Positions 52,212 to 60,604 of a stretch of DNA of 64,000 nucleotides are shown in pieces; the stretch's first letter is position 1, and each line of letters opens with the position of its first letter. The notes beneath the pieces are model-generated. The model saw only the letters and a list, made by a program, of their open reading frames with translations, had not been told where the DNA came from and ran no database searches. The stretch is from Murimonas intestini (GTDB lineage Bacteria; Bacillota; Clostridia; Lachnospirales; Lachnospiraceae): assembly GCF_024622195.1 (NCBI RefSeq), contig NZ_JANKBI010000002.1, positions 62,001 through 126,000 of the forward strand, read 5' to 3'. A program made the position numbers and the translations under genes.

Positions 52212-52219
52212 CGTAAGTT
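52212..52219. repeat. Right 8-bp duplication of the 52-kb insertion
   Basis: CGTAAGTT, identical to 52177-52184, immediately right of the palindrome. Confidence 0.8.
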
Positions 52220-52301
52220 CTTTCAAATCTATTTGACAGGAGAGCTCTTTTGTGATATATTCTTAACAAGCAATTGAAAGGGAGTAGCTGAACATCCAGA
52301 G

Positions 52302-52388
52302 ATGGATGGGTTTGAAATCGTCAACCGATGCCGTATGGCATCCGTATCAAATGAGATAGCAAGACTTTTATTGTGGCAGATGTCATAA
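52302..52388 (+). pseudogene. Possible fragment of a response-regulator receiver domain
   Basis: The frame through MDGFEIVNRCR (preceded by AEHPE) resembles the phosphoacceptor loop 'P-x-M-D-G-F-E' of a receiver domain, then turns into unrelated sequence and stops. No ribosome site of note. It could be chance; it lies in a 252-bp gap between the kinase and the next gene. Confidence 0.25.
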
Positions 52389-52462
52389 TAATGGTCTTTT
52401 TTTGTATACTAAATTAACCCTGTGATATCTGTCATACACTTGCTGAAGAAAGAGAGGATATC

Positions 52463-52888
52463 ATGAGTAAAGGGTTAGAAAGAAAAGAAATTATGGAGGC
52501 CATATGGGCCGGAGAAGCAGCGCTGATCAGTCTGACAGAGGCCGGGGAAAGGCTGGGAAGTGCCAGAAACTGGGGTATATTTGATATGCTGGGAGGTGGC
52601 TTCATCACGGATTTTGTAAAGCATTCCAGAATGAATGATGCTGCCAGATGCATGGAAGAAGCCAGGAGGAATCTGAGGATTTTCCAGCGGGAATTGAAGG
52701 ATATACAGGTTCCGATGGAATTTAGTATAGAAGTGAACGGTTTCCTTTCATTTGCTGATTTCTTTTTTGATGGCCTGGTGGCTGATTATCTGGTGCAGAC
52801 AAAGATCAATGAGGCCCGAGAACAGGTGGAGGATGCTAAAATGCATGTCAGCCGCCTTTTAGAAAAACTGAAAACCATACATGAATAA
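52463..52888 (+). CDS. Coiled-coil-rich protein of unknown function
   Basis: A 141-residue, helix-rich protein: an N-terminal amphipathic helix, a glycine-containing middle (NWGIFDMLGGGFITDFVKHS), and C-terminal heptad-like helices (INEAREQVEDAKMHVSRLLEKL). No signal peptide or membrane helix. I do not recognise the family, though similar small proteins occur near YccF genes. ATG 52463 follows GAAAGAGAGGATATC. It may be cotranscribed with YccF, 57 bases downstream. Confidence 0.65.
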   Translation: MSKGLERKEIMEAIWAGEAALISLTEAGERLGSARNWGIFDMLGGGFITDFVKHSRMNDAARCMEEARRNLRIFQRELKDIQVPMEFSIEVNGFLSFADFFFDGLVADYLVQTKINEAREQVEDAKMHVSRLLEKLKTIHE

Positions 52889-52945
52889 AAGAGGCGTTTG
52901 CAGAAGAGGCAGGCGTTTCGGTGAACTGATGAAAGGAGAGTAACT

Positions 52946-53305
52946 ATGGGTTGTCTTGGAAATTTATTGTGGTTTATTTTTGGAGGAGCATTGAGCGGAC
53001 TGAGCTGGTGCCTTGCTGGATGTCTCTGGTGTATAACAATCGTTGGTATCCCTGTGGGGGTACAGTGTTTTAAGCTGGCAGGTTTGAGTTTTTTCCCATT
53101 TGGCAAGGAAGTGCGTTACGGCGGAGGCGCCGGATCATTTTTGCTCAATATTGTCTGGCTGCTGTTATCAGGTCTTGTCCTGGCAGTAGAACACGCCATT
53201 TTTGGCATTGTACTCTGTGTGACTGTAGTCGGAATACCTTTTGGGCTGCAGCAGTTCAAGCTTGCTAAGCTTGCTCTGATGCCATTTGGGGCTGAGGTGT
53301 ATTAA
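52946..53305 (+). CDS. YccF domain membrane protein
   Basis: A 119-residue protein with two copies of the YccF repeat: each has two helices around a GIPxGxQxFKLAxLxxxPFGxEV motif (ITIVGIPVGVQCFKLAGLSF, then VTVVGIPFGLQQFKLAKLAL). Function in the family is unknown. It sits between two cytosolic unknown proteins. ATG 52946 follows AAAGGAGAGTAACT. Confidence 0.9.
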   Translation: MGCLGNLLWFIFGGALSGLSWCLAGCLWCITIVGIPVGVQCFKLAGLSFFPFGKEVRYGGGAGSFLLNIVWLLLSGLVLAVEHAIFGIVLCVTVVGIPFGLQQFKLAKLALMPFGAEVY

Positions 53306-53366
53306 ATTCAAGCCATGGAGCGGGATGCAGTACTGGATAGCATAACAAAATCAGGAGGAATAAGAA

Positions 53367-53939
53367 ATGAAAGACAGACCTGTATTAGATAAAAAGCTGG
53401 ATAGCAAAACATTTCGGGAGTTTTACTATTTAAAGGAAGAACTAGTGGATTTTTGCAGAAAAAACGGATTGCCCGCTTCAGGAGGGAAGATAGAAATCAC
53501 GGACAGGATTGCTTACTTTCTTGATACAGGAAAAGCGATGCCGGTTTCGGCTGTACGGAAAAAAGTTTCGGCTATGGGGGAAATTGATGAGGATACAGAA
53601 ATAGAACCGGACTTTGTCTGCAGTGAAAGGCATCGGGCTTTTTTTAAAGAGCACATTGGGGAGAGCTTTTCTTTTAATGTGGCATTTCAAAAGTGGCTAA
53701 AGAACAATACAGGAAAAACCTACAGACAGGCGATTGAAAGCTATTATCAGATCTTGGAAGATAAGAAAAAGGGTAAAACTGTTATAGATAAACAATTTGA
53801 ATATAATACATATATTCGTGACTTTTTCGCGGATAATAAGGGAAAATCATTGGACCAGGCAATTAAGTGCTGGAATTATAAAAAACAGCTGCAGGGACAT
53901 AATCGATATGAAAAGTCGGACCTGGCAGCATTGGAATGA
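53367..53939 (+). CDS. SAP-domain and DUF6434 protein
   Basis: A 190-residue protein. The N-terminal part (about 15-55) is a SAP-like helix-extension-helix (TFREFYYLKEELVDFCRKNG, LPASGGKIEITDRIAYFLDTG), often DNA- or RNA-binding. The rest matches the DUF6434 pattern seen in YehF-like proteins (IEPDFVCSERHRAFFKEHIG, SFSFNVAFQKWLKNNTGKTY). A late segment repeats the same theme (YNTYIRDFFADNKGKSLDQA). Role unknown. ATG 53367 follows TCAGGAGGAATAAGA. Confidence 0.8.
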   Translation: MKDRPVLDKKLDSKTFREFYYLKEELVDFCRKNGLPASGGKIEITDRIAYFLDTGKAMPVSAVRKKVSAMGEIDEDTEIEPDFVCSERHRAFFKEHIGESFSFNVAFQKWLKNNTGKTYRQAIESYYQILEDKKKGKTVIDKQFEYNTYIRDFFADNKGKSLDQAIKCWNYKKQLQGHNRYEKSDLAALE

Positions 53940-54003
53940 CAAGTTGGGATACCTGGGGTGGGGAATATTAAGAATGAGACCGTGGGGAAATACTGCATAA
54001 TCT

Positions 54004-54035
54004 GAAAAAGGAGATGCTCCTATGGGAACATCTCC
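54004..54035 (-). terminator. Terminator of the 54-57 kb ABC operon
   Basis: GGAGATG / CATCTCC stem; on the minus strand it is followed by TTTTTCAG, fitting termination of the minus-strand ATPase gene. It may also stop the convergent SAP-protein transcript. Confidence 0.65.
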
Positions 54036-54051
54036 GCCGAAGGTACTCTTT

Positions 54052-54750
54052 TTAGGGATTATAATGGTCAAAATCTGTGATTTCCCGGTATCGGGCAGCG
54101 ATGGCATCCGTGATGGGAATCAGCCGGCAGTCCTCAATGGTATAGATCTGGTCGCAGAGCTGCTCAATATCCTGAAAACGGTGAGAGGTCAGAAAAATAG
54201 TTTTCCCCTCTGCTTTTAACATACGGATAATGGCTTTGACATCCTCATAGGTTTTATAGTCCAAAGCGTTGAAGGGTTCGTCCAGAACCAGGATATCCTG
54301 GTTCTCCATAATTGCCTGTGCCAGTCCCAGTTTTTGTTTCATGCCCAGAGAATAGTTGTCTGTCTTCGTGGTATTATCAGGGTCAAGGCCCACCTTGACC
54401 ATAGCGTCTCGGATTTCACGGTCACCGATTTTTCCCTGAATGTCAGCAAGAAATTTTAAATTACGGAACCCGCTGTAGATGCCGATAAATCCCGGCGAGT
54501 TAATAAATACCCCCATATTTTCAGGAAAATCCATGCCGCCTTCTCCAAGCTGTTTTCCCCGCACGAATACGTTTCCCGTGTCCGGCCTTTCAAATCCGCA
54601 TAATATCTTGAATAATACTGACTTTCCGCTTCCGTTGGCGCCTATAAGCCCAACGGTTTTTCCTTGTTCCACGCACAGAGAAACATTTTTAATGATTTCA
54701 TGTTTGCCGAAGCTTTTTGATATATTCTGAAGTTCAATATATGGTTTCAC
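54052..54750 (-). CDS. ABC transporter ATP-binding protein (LytTR-linked locus)
   Basis: A 232-residue ATPase: Walker A IGANGSGKSVL (unusual SV after GKS), Q-loop GVFINSPGFIGIYSG, signature YSLGMKQKLGLAQAIMENQ, Walker B ILVLDEPFNALDY, switch His in LTSHRFQDIE. The end of Walker B reads NALDY where GLDP is usual. GTG 54750 lies 7 bases after AGGAGG and is the likelier start; an ATG at 54771 is in frame. Partner permeases are the two genes upstream on the same strand. Confidence 0.9.
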   Translation of the reverse strand: MKPYIELQNISKSFGKHEIIKNVSLCVEQGKTVGLIGANGSGKSVLFKILCGFERPDTGNVFVRGKQLGEGGMDFPENMGVFINSPGFIGIYSGFRNLKFLADIQGKIGDREIRDAMVKVGLDPDNTTKTDNYSLGMKQKLGLAQAIMENQDILVLDEPFNALDYKTYEDVKAIIRMLKAEGKTIFLTSHRFQDIEQLCDQIYTIEDCRLIPITDAIAARYREITDFDHYNP

Positions 54751-54770
54751 ATTACATCCTCCTGATTCCA

Positions 54771-56261
54771 TTATTTTTTATATCCATATTTTAATAACCA
54801 TCCAAGCATAAGTACAAGTGCGAAGACCAGAATACCTATTGCAGTAAGGGCTGGAATTCCGGCTTCTGTTTCAAAAAGGCCGGTTCGGGCTGTGCAGGAA
54901 AGTCCCAGCGGGAGATAGGCGGTACACGATATGGGTATCACGCAGAGCAGATTTCCGGCAAGCAGCACCAGGAATCCCGCGGTGATCTGTCTGCACAGCA
55001 GGTATACGGCAAACATGATCAGGAACTGCAGCATGGTGTCAAGAAATTTCATAGTCAGGGCAAACAGCAGTATTTTTCCTGAAATTATGTGGATTCCTCC
55101 GCCAAAGACACAGGAACTTATGACTGCGCCCAGAAACCAAATGACAGTGTACAGAAAAAGGAATTGCCCGCAGACTGATAAGATACCACCCATCAGCTTT
55201 TTTCGGCTTTTTACGCGAGTCAGCAAAAAGAGAGATTTTCCGTTTACTGTCTGCTCTATAAATATCGCCAGTAAATAAAGAGGCGCGCCGTTTACGATCA
55301 GCATTTCAAGAAATGGAAGAATCTGAAAATAGCCTGTTCCATGTCCCGAAAATAAATAGTTTATCCATTCCTCATCCGGCATAGAACCGGAAATTCTCAA
55401 TCTTTTGTACAGGATAACGACTGCGGCAGTAATACACAGGATAAGGAAATTCCTGGACGTCATGAGCTGCCGGCGGTAGTACGGTGCGATTCCGTGACAT
55501 TTCTTCGGAAACGTGATATTGAAACCCCACCAAAAGCCCCTGACAGAAACCAGGATCACAGAAATCATTGCACATACCGTAAAGCAGGTGATCAGAAAAC
55601 GATGTGGTGTACCTATGTTATGATGCAAAATCAACAGATGGTTTAACCCTGTAAAGGGCATATCCTGCAGGATTGGGGCTTTTATCCAAAGAGCTGCAAA
55701 CAGGTATAGCACAATAATGATTTTGGCAACACATCTCCGCTTCCAAAAGTGACCCATCCAAAGGAAAAGCCCAAACACCATCCATGTTCCAAAGAATTGA
55801 TAGACAGAGCAGAGGAGAAAGGCCTGCAGGGGAGATGAAAAGCAGTGCTGCAGGTATTCAAACAATTCCGCCTGTCCGCTGCTCCCCTTGATCGCCCACT
55901 GATTCCCGCCTAAAAGCCCAATGCCGGATGAGAGAACTGCCGCTGTCTGTACACAGAGCAGGACTGCGGCGATGACACCGAGGGCCAGCCATTTTTGGGA
56001 GAAATAGGCGTGGTAACTGCCAAACCTTGATATGGTAAGCGGGCTGTCATCCTCTATGAATGGAAAAACACTTAACAGCACAAGCGGCAGCATAAAGTAG
56101 GTCAGATAATAGTGGTCGGATACAGCGGATAGAAGGTGCTGTTCAAAGCTCAGGGGAGTGTTTACACGTTCACTGAGGGAGAAGACCAGACATCCGAGAA
56201 ACAGCGCAAATGCCTTTCCGAATCCCCATATATGAACGTTTTTCCGTATCAGCGCTCTCAT
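54771..56261 (-). CDS. Large ABC-associated membrane protein
   Basis: A 496-residue protein with about 12 helices, probably a permease of the ABC system although I cannot name its family. Helices start at AFALFLGCLVFSLS and continue to the C-terminal ALTAIGILVFALVLMLGWLL. Starts MRALIRKNVHIWGFGKAFAL, a charged head as in ABC-2 permeases. Its gene ends directly at the ATPase gene's possible ATG, and it begins 10 bases after the other permease. Confidence 0.72.
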   Translation of the reverse strand: MRALIRKNVHIWGFGKAFALFLGCLVFSLSERVNTPLSFEQHLLSAVSDHYYLTYFMLPLVLLSVFPFIEDDSPLTISRFGSYHAYFSQKWLALGVIAAVLLCVQTAAVLSSGIGLLGGNQWAIKGSSGQAELFEYLQHCFSSPLQAFLLCSVYQFFGTWMVFGLFLWMGHFWKRRCVAKIIIVLYLFAALWIKAPILQDMPFTGLNHLLILHHNIGTPHRFLITCFTVCAMISVILVSVRGFWWGFNITFPKKCHGIAPYYRRQLMTSRNFLILCITAAVVILYKRLRISGSMPDEEWINYLFSGHGTGYFQILPFLEMLIVNGAPLYLLAIFIEQTVNGKSLFLLTRVKSRKKLMGGILSVCGQFLFLYTVIWFLGAVISSCVFGGGIHIISGKILLFALTMKFLDTMLQFLIMFAVYLLCRQITAGFLVLLAGNLLCVIPISCTAYLPLGLSCTARTGLFETEAGIPALTAIGILVFALVLMLGWLLKYGYKK

Positions 56262-56270
56262 AATGGCCTC

Positions 56271-57041
56271 CTATACTGTGACAACGGTGTATTTCCTTAC
56301 CTTTTTCAAGAAAAATACAGTGAGAAAAATTGCGGCAGCCAGCAATGCAGGCCCTGCAAAAAAGCTTCCGGCAGATACGGCATCACTTGAAATACAGGTT
56401 GGTTCAAAGGCCACAACCAGGCGGTACTGCGCCAACTGGAGAATGGAGAGTACGAAGTTTTCCAGCATAACATAGACAAAGGGCCCGGTCAGGATCACAA
56501 AAATGTTCTTTAAATACATAGAAAAGACAAACCCTAAACTCATGACCAGGATGCCAATAATTCCCTTCCAACAGGAGAGCAGAAGGGCATAGAGAAGAGG
56601 GTTTTGCGTAAAAGTATTTAGAAATACATGGTCAAATGCAGCGCTGCCGGCTGAAGCATTTAAGTGAACAGGGGGATTGATGTACAGCGCACATAAGGCG
56701 GAAAGCAGGTAGGGAACAAACAGGATAAAAAACGCACTTAAAGCGTAGACCAGCCATTTTGCACCCAGATATTTTTTCGCCGGTACGCGGGGCAGCACAT
56801 ATAGCATAAAATTGTTCCTTCGCTCGTAATACAGGTTCCAGCACAGGGGCATTACAACAAATAAAGGAAACAGCAGACTGAATATCTCAGTTCCGATTTC
56901 CCAGGCGTCCAGGCTGTACTGCAAAGTATAGCTTTTATATAGGGTAGTGGACAACACGCAGGCTGCTGTTGTCAAAAGAAATGCGGATGCAAGTACCGGC
57001 AGGCGGATTTTTTTCCACTCTGATTTTATAAGATTCCACAT
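56271..57041 (-). CDS. ABC-2 type permease (LytTR-linked locus)
   Basis: A 256-residue permease with about six helices, starting MWNLIKSEWKKIRLPVLASA. NNFMLYVLPRVPAKKYLGAKWL is the coupling segment common in this class. The frame extends upstream, but ATG 57041 follows AAAGGAG at 9 bases. It is the first gene of the three-gene ABC operon; a long perfect palindrome lies 77 bases upstream. Confidence 0.85.
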   Translation of the reverse strand: MWNLIKSEWKKIRLPVLASAFLLTTAACVLSTTLYKSYTLQYSLDAWEIGTEIFSLLFPLFVVMPLCWNLYYERRNNFMLYVLPRVPAKKYLGAKWLVYALSAFFILFVPYLLSALCALYINPPVHLNASAGSAAFDHVFLNTFTQNPLLYALLLSCWKGIIGILVMSLGFVFSMYLKNIFVILTGPFVYVMLENFVLSILQLAQYRLVVAFEPTCISSDAVSAGSFFAGPALLAAAIFLTVFFLKKVRKYTVVTV

Positions 57042-57117
57042 GGATTCCAGCTCCTTTCTGCAGCTTTTTTCTATCATAACACTACTTTTTCGTCGGTTCA
57101 ATCCTCCGGAAACGAGA

Positions 57118-57163
57118 GAGGGCTTTAAGGGAACGAAAATAAGTTCATTCCCTTAAAGCCCTC
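57118..57163. repeat. 16-bp perfect inverted repeat between kinase and permease genes
   Basis: GAGGGCTTTAAGGGAA pairs perfectly with TTCCCTTAAAGCCCTC around a 14-base loop that can itself pair (GAAC/GTTC). It lies after the kinase stop and in the leader of the ABC operon. No T-run on either side, so it may be a weak terminator, an attenuator or a protein-binding palindrome. Confidence 0.7.
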
Positions 57164-57187
57164 ATTGGTACCCGTAGGTATGTGACA

Positions 57188-58510
57188 TTATGGCATCAGG
57201 ACACCAAATACCACATAGTTTCGGCCATCAACAGATTCATTGCGTGTGATGATCCTGCCGTGGTAACGCTCCGTTATACGCATAAGATTGTACAGGCCGA
57301 AGCCATGCAGTGCAGAATCCTTTTTTGTTGTGGTCCCTTTGCGGAACAATTCCATAAATTCTGTATTTGACAGAGCTGCGGAAGGATTGGAAACCAGCAG
57401 TTCCGTATACTTTTCACACTGCCGGCTTTTGATATAGATCACATCTTTCCCGGAAGAAGCTTCAATTGCATTATCCAACAGGATTCCAAGGAGTTCGATC
57501 CATTCTGTTTCCGGTACTGATCCTTTTTTAAAGAGGGCATGAAGTTCCATCTCCATACGGACACCGGAGGCTTCGGCCTGCTTCATTTTGCCGAAAAGCA
57601 TTCCAGCAATGATCTTGCTGTCGCATAATAACAGCTCCTGGTCATTTGGATTTATGCCGAGACCTTGGGTGAGCAGATATATATTTTCCTTTGCTTCTTC
57701 CAGTGTGTTTGCGGAATCAATGGCTGTTTCAATGGCAAGCAGACGGTTATTAAATTCATGCTGTCTTGCCCGGACCTGAGAGATCAATTCTTCTACGATT
57801 GGTACATACTGCTCTATCATGTGGATATGTCTGCGCTCCTGTGCTCTGCGCTGGTCGAAAATAAGCAAGATGCTGTCTGCCGTTAGAAGGATCAAAAGAA
57901 GAGCAGCGGTTATTCCCATGTGTGCCGAAAAAGCTGTGACATCAAAGGAAAAAACAGTGAGTGTCATGATCATGAAAATGGCAATACTTGCAGAAATAAG
58001 CCGGACAGTGAAGCTGCCTGATCGGAGCGCGCGCTGTAACCAGGAGAAAACCGGGGTAAAGAGTAATATAAAAATAAATAGAAGAGACCCAATGCGGCTT
58101 CCCATAGAAAGCAGAGGGCCGTCTGCTCCCAAAAGGGCAAAAAAGGCTACATTTATGCTGCGCACAGACAGGTAAACAGAGAAAGCTGTCATGGTTCCAC
58201 AAAAAACGAAGCCGTTATCCTCTGCGCCATAGAATAAGCTGTTAAGTAAGAGTACGCCAAGCATGAGAAACAGTAATATCACGGTACTGTCTGCAGGAGC
58301 CAGTTCAAAGCCTGATAAAGGAAATAGGATATGGAATTCGTTCCCTGCTGTGATTACGGACCTGGATGCCATGCAGAGCACCAGAAGGACAGGAAAGAGA
58401 AAGAAGTCTTTCATTTTTGCCGTATTCCGTGTGCGGAAAACAGACTCACAGCAGAGGGTAAGCATAGCGGCATCCAGACAAAGCTGCAGAACGATTATGA
58501 TGGTTTCCAT
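57188..58510 (-). CDS. AgrC-like GHKL sensor histidine kinase
   Basis: A 440-residue kinase: six or seven N-terminal helices (about 1-210), the phospho-His box VRARQHEFNNRLLAIETAID, and a GHKL ATPase domain (LLGILLDNAIEASSGKD, HGFGLYNLMRITERYHGRI). This is the class that senses peptides, as AgrC and ComD do. No AgrB/AgrD or other peptide gene is next to it. ATG 58510 follows GGGAGGGATC; a start at 58522 is possible. The gene overlaps the LytTR regulator by about 16 bases. Confidence 0.9.
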   Translation of the reverse strand: METIIIVLQLCLDAAMLTLCCESVFRTRNTAKMKDFFLFPVLLVLCMASRSVITAGNEFHILFPLSGFELAPADSTVILLFLMLGVLLLNSLFYGAEDNGFVFCGTMTAFSVYLSVRSINVAFFALLGADGPLLSMGSRIGSLLFIFILLFTPVFSWLQRALRSGSFTVRLISASIAIFMIMTLTVFSFDVTAFSAHMGITAALLLILLTADSILLIFDQRRAQERRHIHMIEQYVPIVEELISQVRARQHEFNNRLLAIETAIDSANTLEEAKENIYLLTQGLGINPNDQELLLCDSKIIAGMLFGKMKQAEASGVRMEMELHALFKKGSVPETEWIELLGILLDNAIEASSGKDVIYIKSRQCEKYTELLVSNPSAALSNTEFMELFRKGTTTKKDSALHGFGLYNLMRITERYHGRIITRNESVDGRNYVVFGVLMP

Positions 58511-59226
58511 GATCCCTCCCATAATACAGACTGATATTTATTTCCGATGGGGATCGTTTCGGGAAAGTGCCTTAGTATAATTTCCCGTTTGGTCTTGTCT
58601 ATTTTCTGGATGTATGCGGTATTTACCACATAACTTCTATGACACTGGACAAAGAAGGGATCCTCCAGGAGCGACAATATTCCGGCCAGTGTGTAACCGG
58701 AAATAGTGTCGGATTTTATTCCAAGCGAGGGGCTGTTGGTGTGGATAATAACCTTTTTTCCAAATGCTTCTATATAAGCAATCTCCGGCACACGGTATTC
58801 CAGGATGAACTGCTTCTGCTGAAGCCGAATGGTTTTTGCAGAAGGGCTGATCCGGTCAGACAGTCCCAGGGCATCACAAAAGACAGACTGAAACTCAGTC
58901 TCATGAAAAGGCTTTATAAGGAATCCGTAACATTTCACATCCCGGTATGCAGACAATTCTTCCCCGGCTAAGGCAGTTTCAAAAATAATGGGTGTATATT
59001 TGTATTCCGGCAGTTCCCGAAGCTGTTTTGCAAGATGGGTTCCTTTATAATCTTCCAACTGTATATCAATGATGAATAAAGTGACGGGGTTGGACCTGGC
59101 GTATCCCAGCGCTTCCCCTGCTTCGGAAAACGCAGTAACGTCTAAGTCAGCCGAAATATTTTTAATGTACTGCCGTATACGTTTGACAGCAGATTCATTG
59201 TCTTCAACTAATAATATTTTCTTCAT
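58495..59226 (-). CDS. LytTR-family response regulator
   Basis: A 243-residue regulator: receiver domain with phosphoacceptor Asp54 in FIIDIQLEDYKG and Lys in GFLIKPFHETEF, then a LytTR DNA-binding domain (about 135-240; IAYIEAFGKKVIIHT, FVQCHRSYVVNTAYIQKID). It is the first gene of the pair with the AgrC-like kinase and likely controls the ABC genes that follow. LytTR sites were not securely found in the promoter. ATG 59226 follows AGAAGGGATTAAGC. Confidence 0.93.
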   Translation of the reverse strand: MKKILLVEDNESAVKRIRQYIKNISADLDVTAFSEAGEALGYARSNPVTLFIIDIQLEDYKGTHLAKQLRELPEYKYTPIIFETALAGEELSAYRDVKCYGFLIKPFHETEFQSVFCDALGLSDRISPSAKTIRLQQKQFILEYRVPEIAYIEAFGKKVIIHTNSPSLGIKSDTISGYTLAGILSLLEDPFFVQCHRSYVVNTAYIQKIDKTKREIILRHFPETIPIGNKYQSVLWEGSWKPS

Positions 59227-59340
59227 CTGCTTAATCCCTTCTCAGGCTTTGGAGTATTAATATTATTATTTAATATACTTTGTTTCTTGGGAGAAATCAA
59301 GAAATATAGTGGTAACAAAGGAAAACGGCGTTATGTATCT

Positions 59341-59922
59341 TTAAAGGAACAAAGAAATGGCGCAGTAAACAAGCAAAAGAGCCATAATCATATTTACCGT
59401 TTTTGTGTGTTTAGAGAAGAATTTACAAAATGCCGATCCGAACAACGCCCACACAAAAGAACCGGAGGCGCCTATTAAAGATAATATAACAGTAAACCCT
59501 GCTAATGCCGAAACGGAATGACAGACCGGCAGGATATAAAGTGACATAGCAGTAATTGCATATATGTAAATTTTAGGATTGGCAAACTGCAATACCATGC
59601 CGGAAATGAAGCTGGCCTCTTTGCCTCCGCCTGCATTTAATTCAGAAGAACTTTTCCAGACTTTCCACGCAAGGTACAGCATATAGGCAGCGCCTAATAT
59701 CTGCATGACAATTTTTACTTTGGGGAGATACGAATAAAGCGTTGCACTAAAAGCGGTGCATGCAGACATAACTACTGTAAATCCGGCCAGTATGCCCAGA
59801 TTAAAGCATACACTCCGCCGGAACCCCAACCGTATTGCGTTGCTCATGGAAAGCAGATTATTTGCACCTGGAGTATAAGCTGTAATAAAACAATAAATCA
59901 GAAAATCATATAAATGTAGCAT
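59341..59922 (-). CDS. LysE/RhtB family exporter
   Basis: A 193-residue membrane protein with about six helices. LysE-type features are FITAYTPGANNLLSMSNAIR in the first helix region, GFRRSVCFNLGILAGF, and LQFANPKIYIYA. The family exports amino acids such as lysine, threonine or homoserine. It is divergent from an XRE-cupin regulator, which probably controls it through the repeats between them. ATG 59922 follows AAAGGAGGCTGCT. Confidence 0.9.
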   Translation of the reverse strand: MLHLYDFLIYCFITAYTPGANNLLSMSNAIRLGFRRSVCFNLGILAGFTVVMSACTAFSATLYSYLPKVKIVMQILGAAYMLYLAWKVWKSSSELNAGGGKEASFISGMVLQFANPKIYIYAITAMSLYILPVCHSVSALAGFTVILSLIGASGSFVWALFGSAFCKFFSKHTKTVNMIMALLLVYCAISLFL

Positions 59923-59962
59923 AGCAGCCTCCTTTCTTCTTTACAAACTTAAATTGAAATTG

Positions 59963-60027
59963 TATAATAATACAAAATGGTTATTATATTGCACTAGTAC
60001 GATATAATAATACAACTAGTGCAATAT
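59963..60027. promoter_or_regulatory. Inverted and direct repeats between exporter and regulator
   Basis: ATATTGCACTAGT at 59986-59998 and ACTAGTGCAATAT at 60015-60027 form perfect 13-bp arms, and TATAATAATACAA occurs twice (59963 and 60003), 40 bp apart. The cluster fits an operator covering both divergent promoters. Confidence 0.7.
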
Positions 60028-60052
60028 GATGTCAAGAGGAGGCGGAAAATTT

Positions 60053-60604
60053 TTGGATTCAATGAATATGATTGTCGCTAAAAATATTAAGCGGCTGCGT
60101 GAAGAGAATAAATTAAGCATGGATGAGCTTGCAAAGCTGAGCGGTGTCAGTAAGAGTATGCTTGCACAAATAGAACGCGGTGACGGGAATCCGACTATAT
60201 CTACATTATGGAAAATCTCAAATGGAATGAAAGTACCATTTGATGCTTTAACCGTTCGCCCCAAGAGTCCCTATGAGATCGTAAAGACATCAGAAATTCA
60301 GCCTTTACTTGAAGATGGCGGGAAAGTAAAAAATTATTCCATTTTCCCGGATGATGAAAACCGAAGATTTGCAGTTTATTATCTGGAATTAGACGAGGGC
60401 AGTTATTGGGAATCTGAACCACACTTAAAGGGGACCACTGAATTTATCACAATCTTCACGGGGAAAATTGAGATTTATGCTGATGGGCAAAGCTTCGTGA
60501 TCGGAAAGGGCGAGAGCATACGATTTAAAGCTGATACGGTTCATTCGTACAAAAATGCCGGCAATGGATCGGCAACCTTGCACATGATTCTTTTTAATCC
60601 CTGA
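60053..60604 (+). CDS. XRE-cupin transcriptional regulator
   Basis: A 183-residue regulator: N-terminal XRE helix-turn-helix (IVAKNIKRLREENKLSMDEL, AKLSGVSKSMLAQIERGDGN) and C-terminal cupin (about 105-180, EFITIFTGKIEIYADGQ, GKGESIRFKADTVHSY). Such proteins often control amino-acid or polyamine transport through small-ligand binding, matching the divergent LysE gene. The start may be TTG 60053 (10 bases after GGAGG) or ATG 60062. Confidence 0.9.
   Translation: MDSMNMIVAKNIKRLREENKLSMDELAKLSGVSKSMLAQIERGDGNPTISTLWKISNGMKVPFDALTVRPKSPYEIVKTSEIQPLLEDGGKVKNYSIFPDDENRRFAVYYLELDEGSYWESEPHLKGTTEFITIFTGKIEIYADGQSFVIGKGESIRFKADTVHSYKNAGNGSATLHMILFNP

Noticed and set aside
33101..57041. A lantibiotic biosynthesis cluster
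   Set aside because: LanFEG-like and kinase-regulator genes are present, but no lanA, lanB, lanC or lanM-type gene is seen, so only immunity or resistance is supported.
57164..57187. Peptide pheromone gene for the AgrC-like kinase
   Set aside because: The spaces around the kinase and regulator genes are too short or lack a small frame with a ribosome site.
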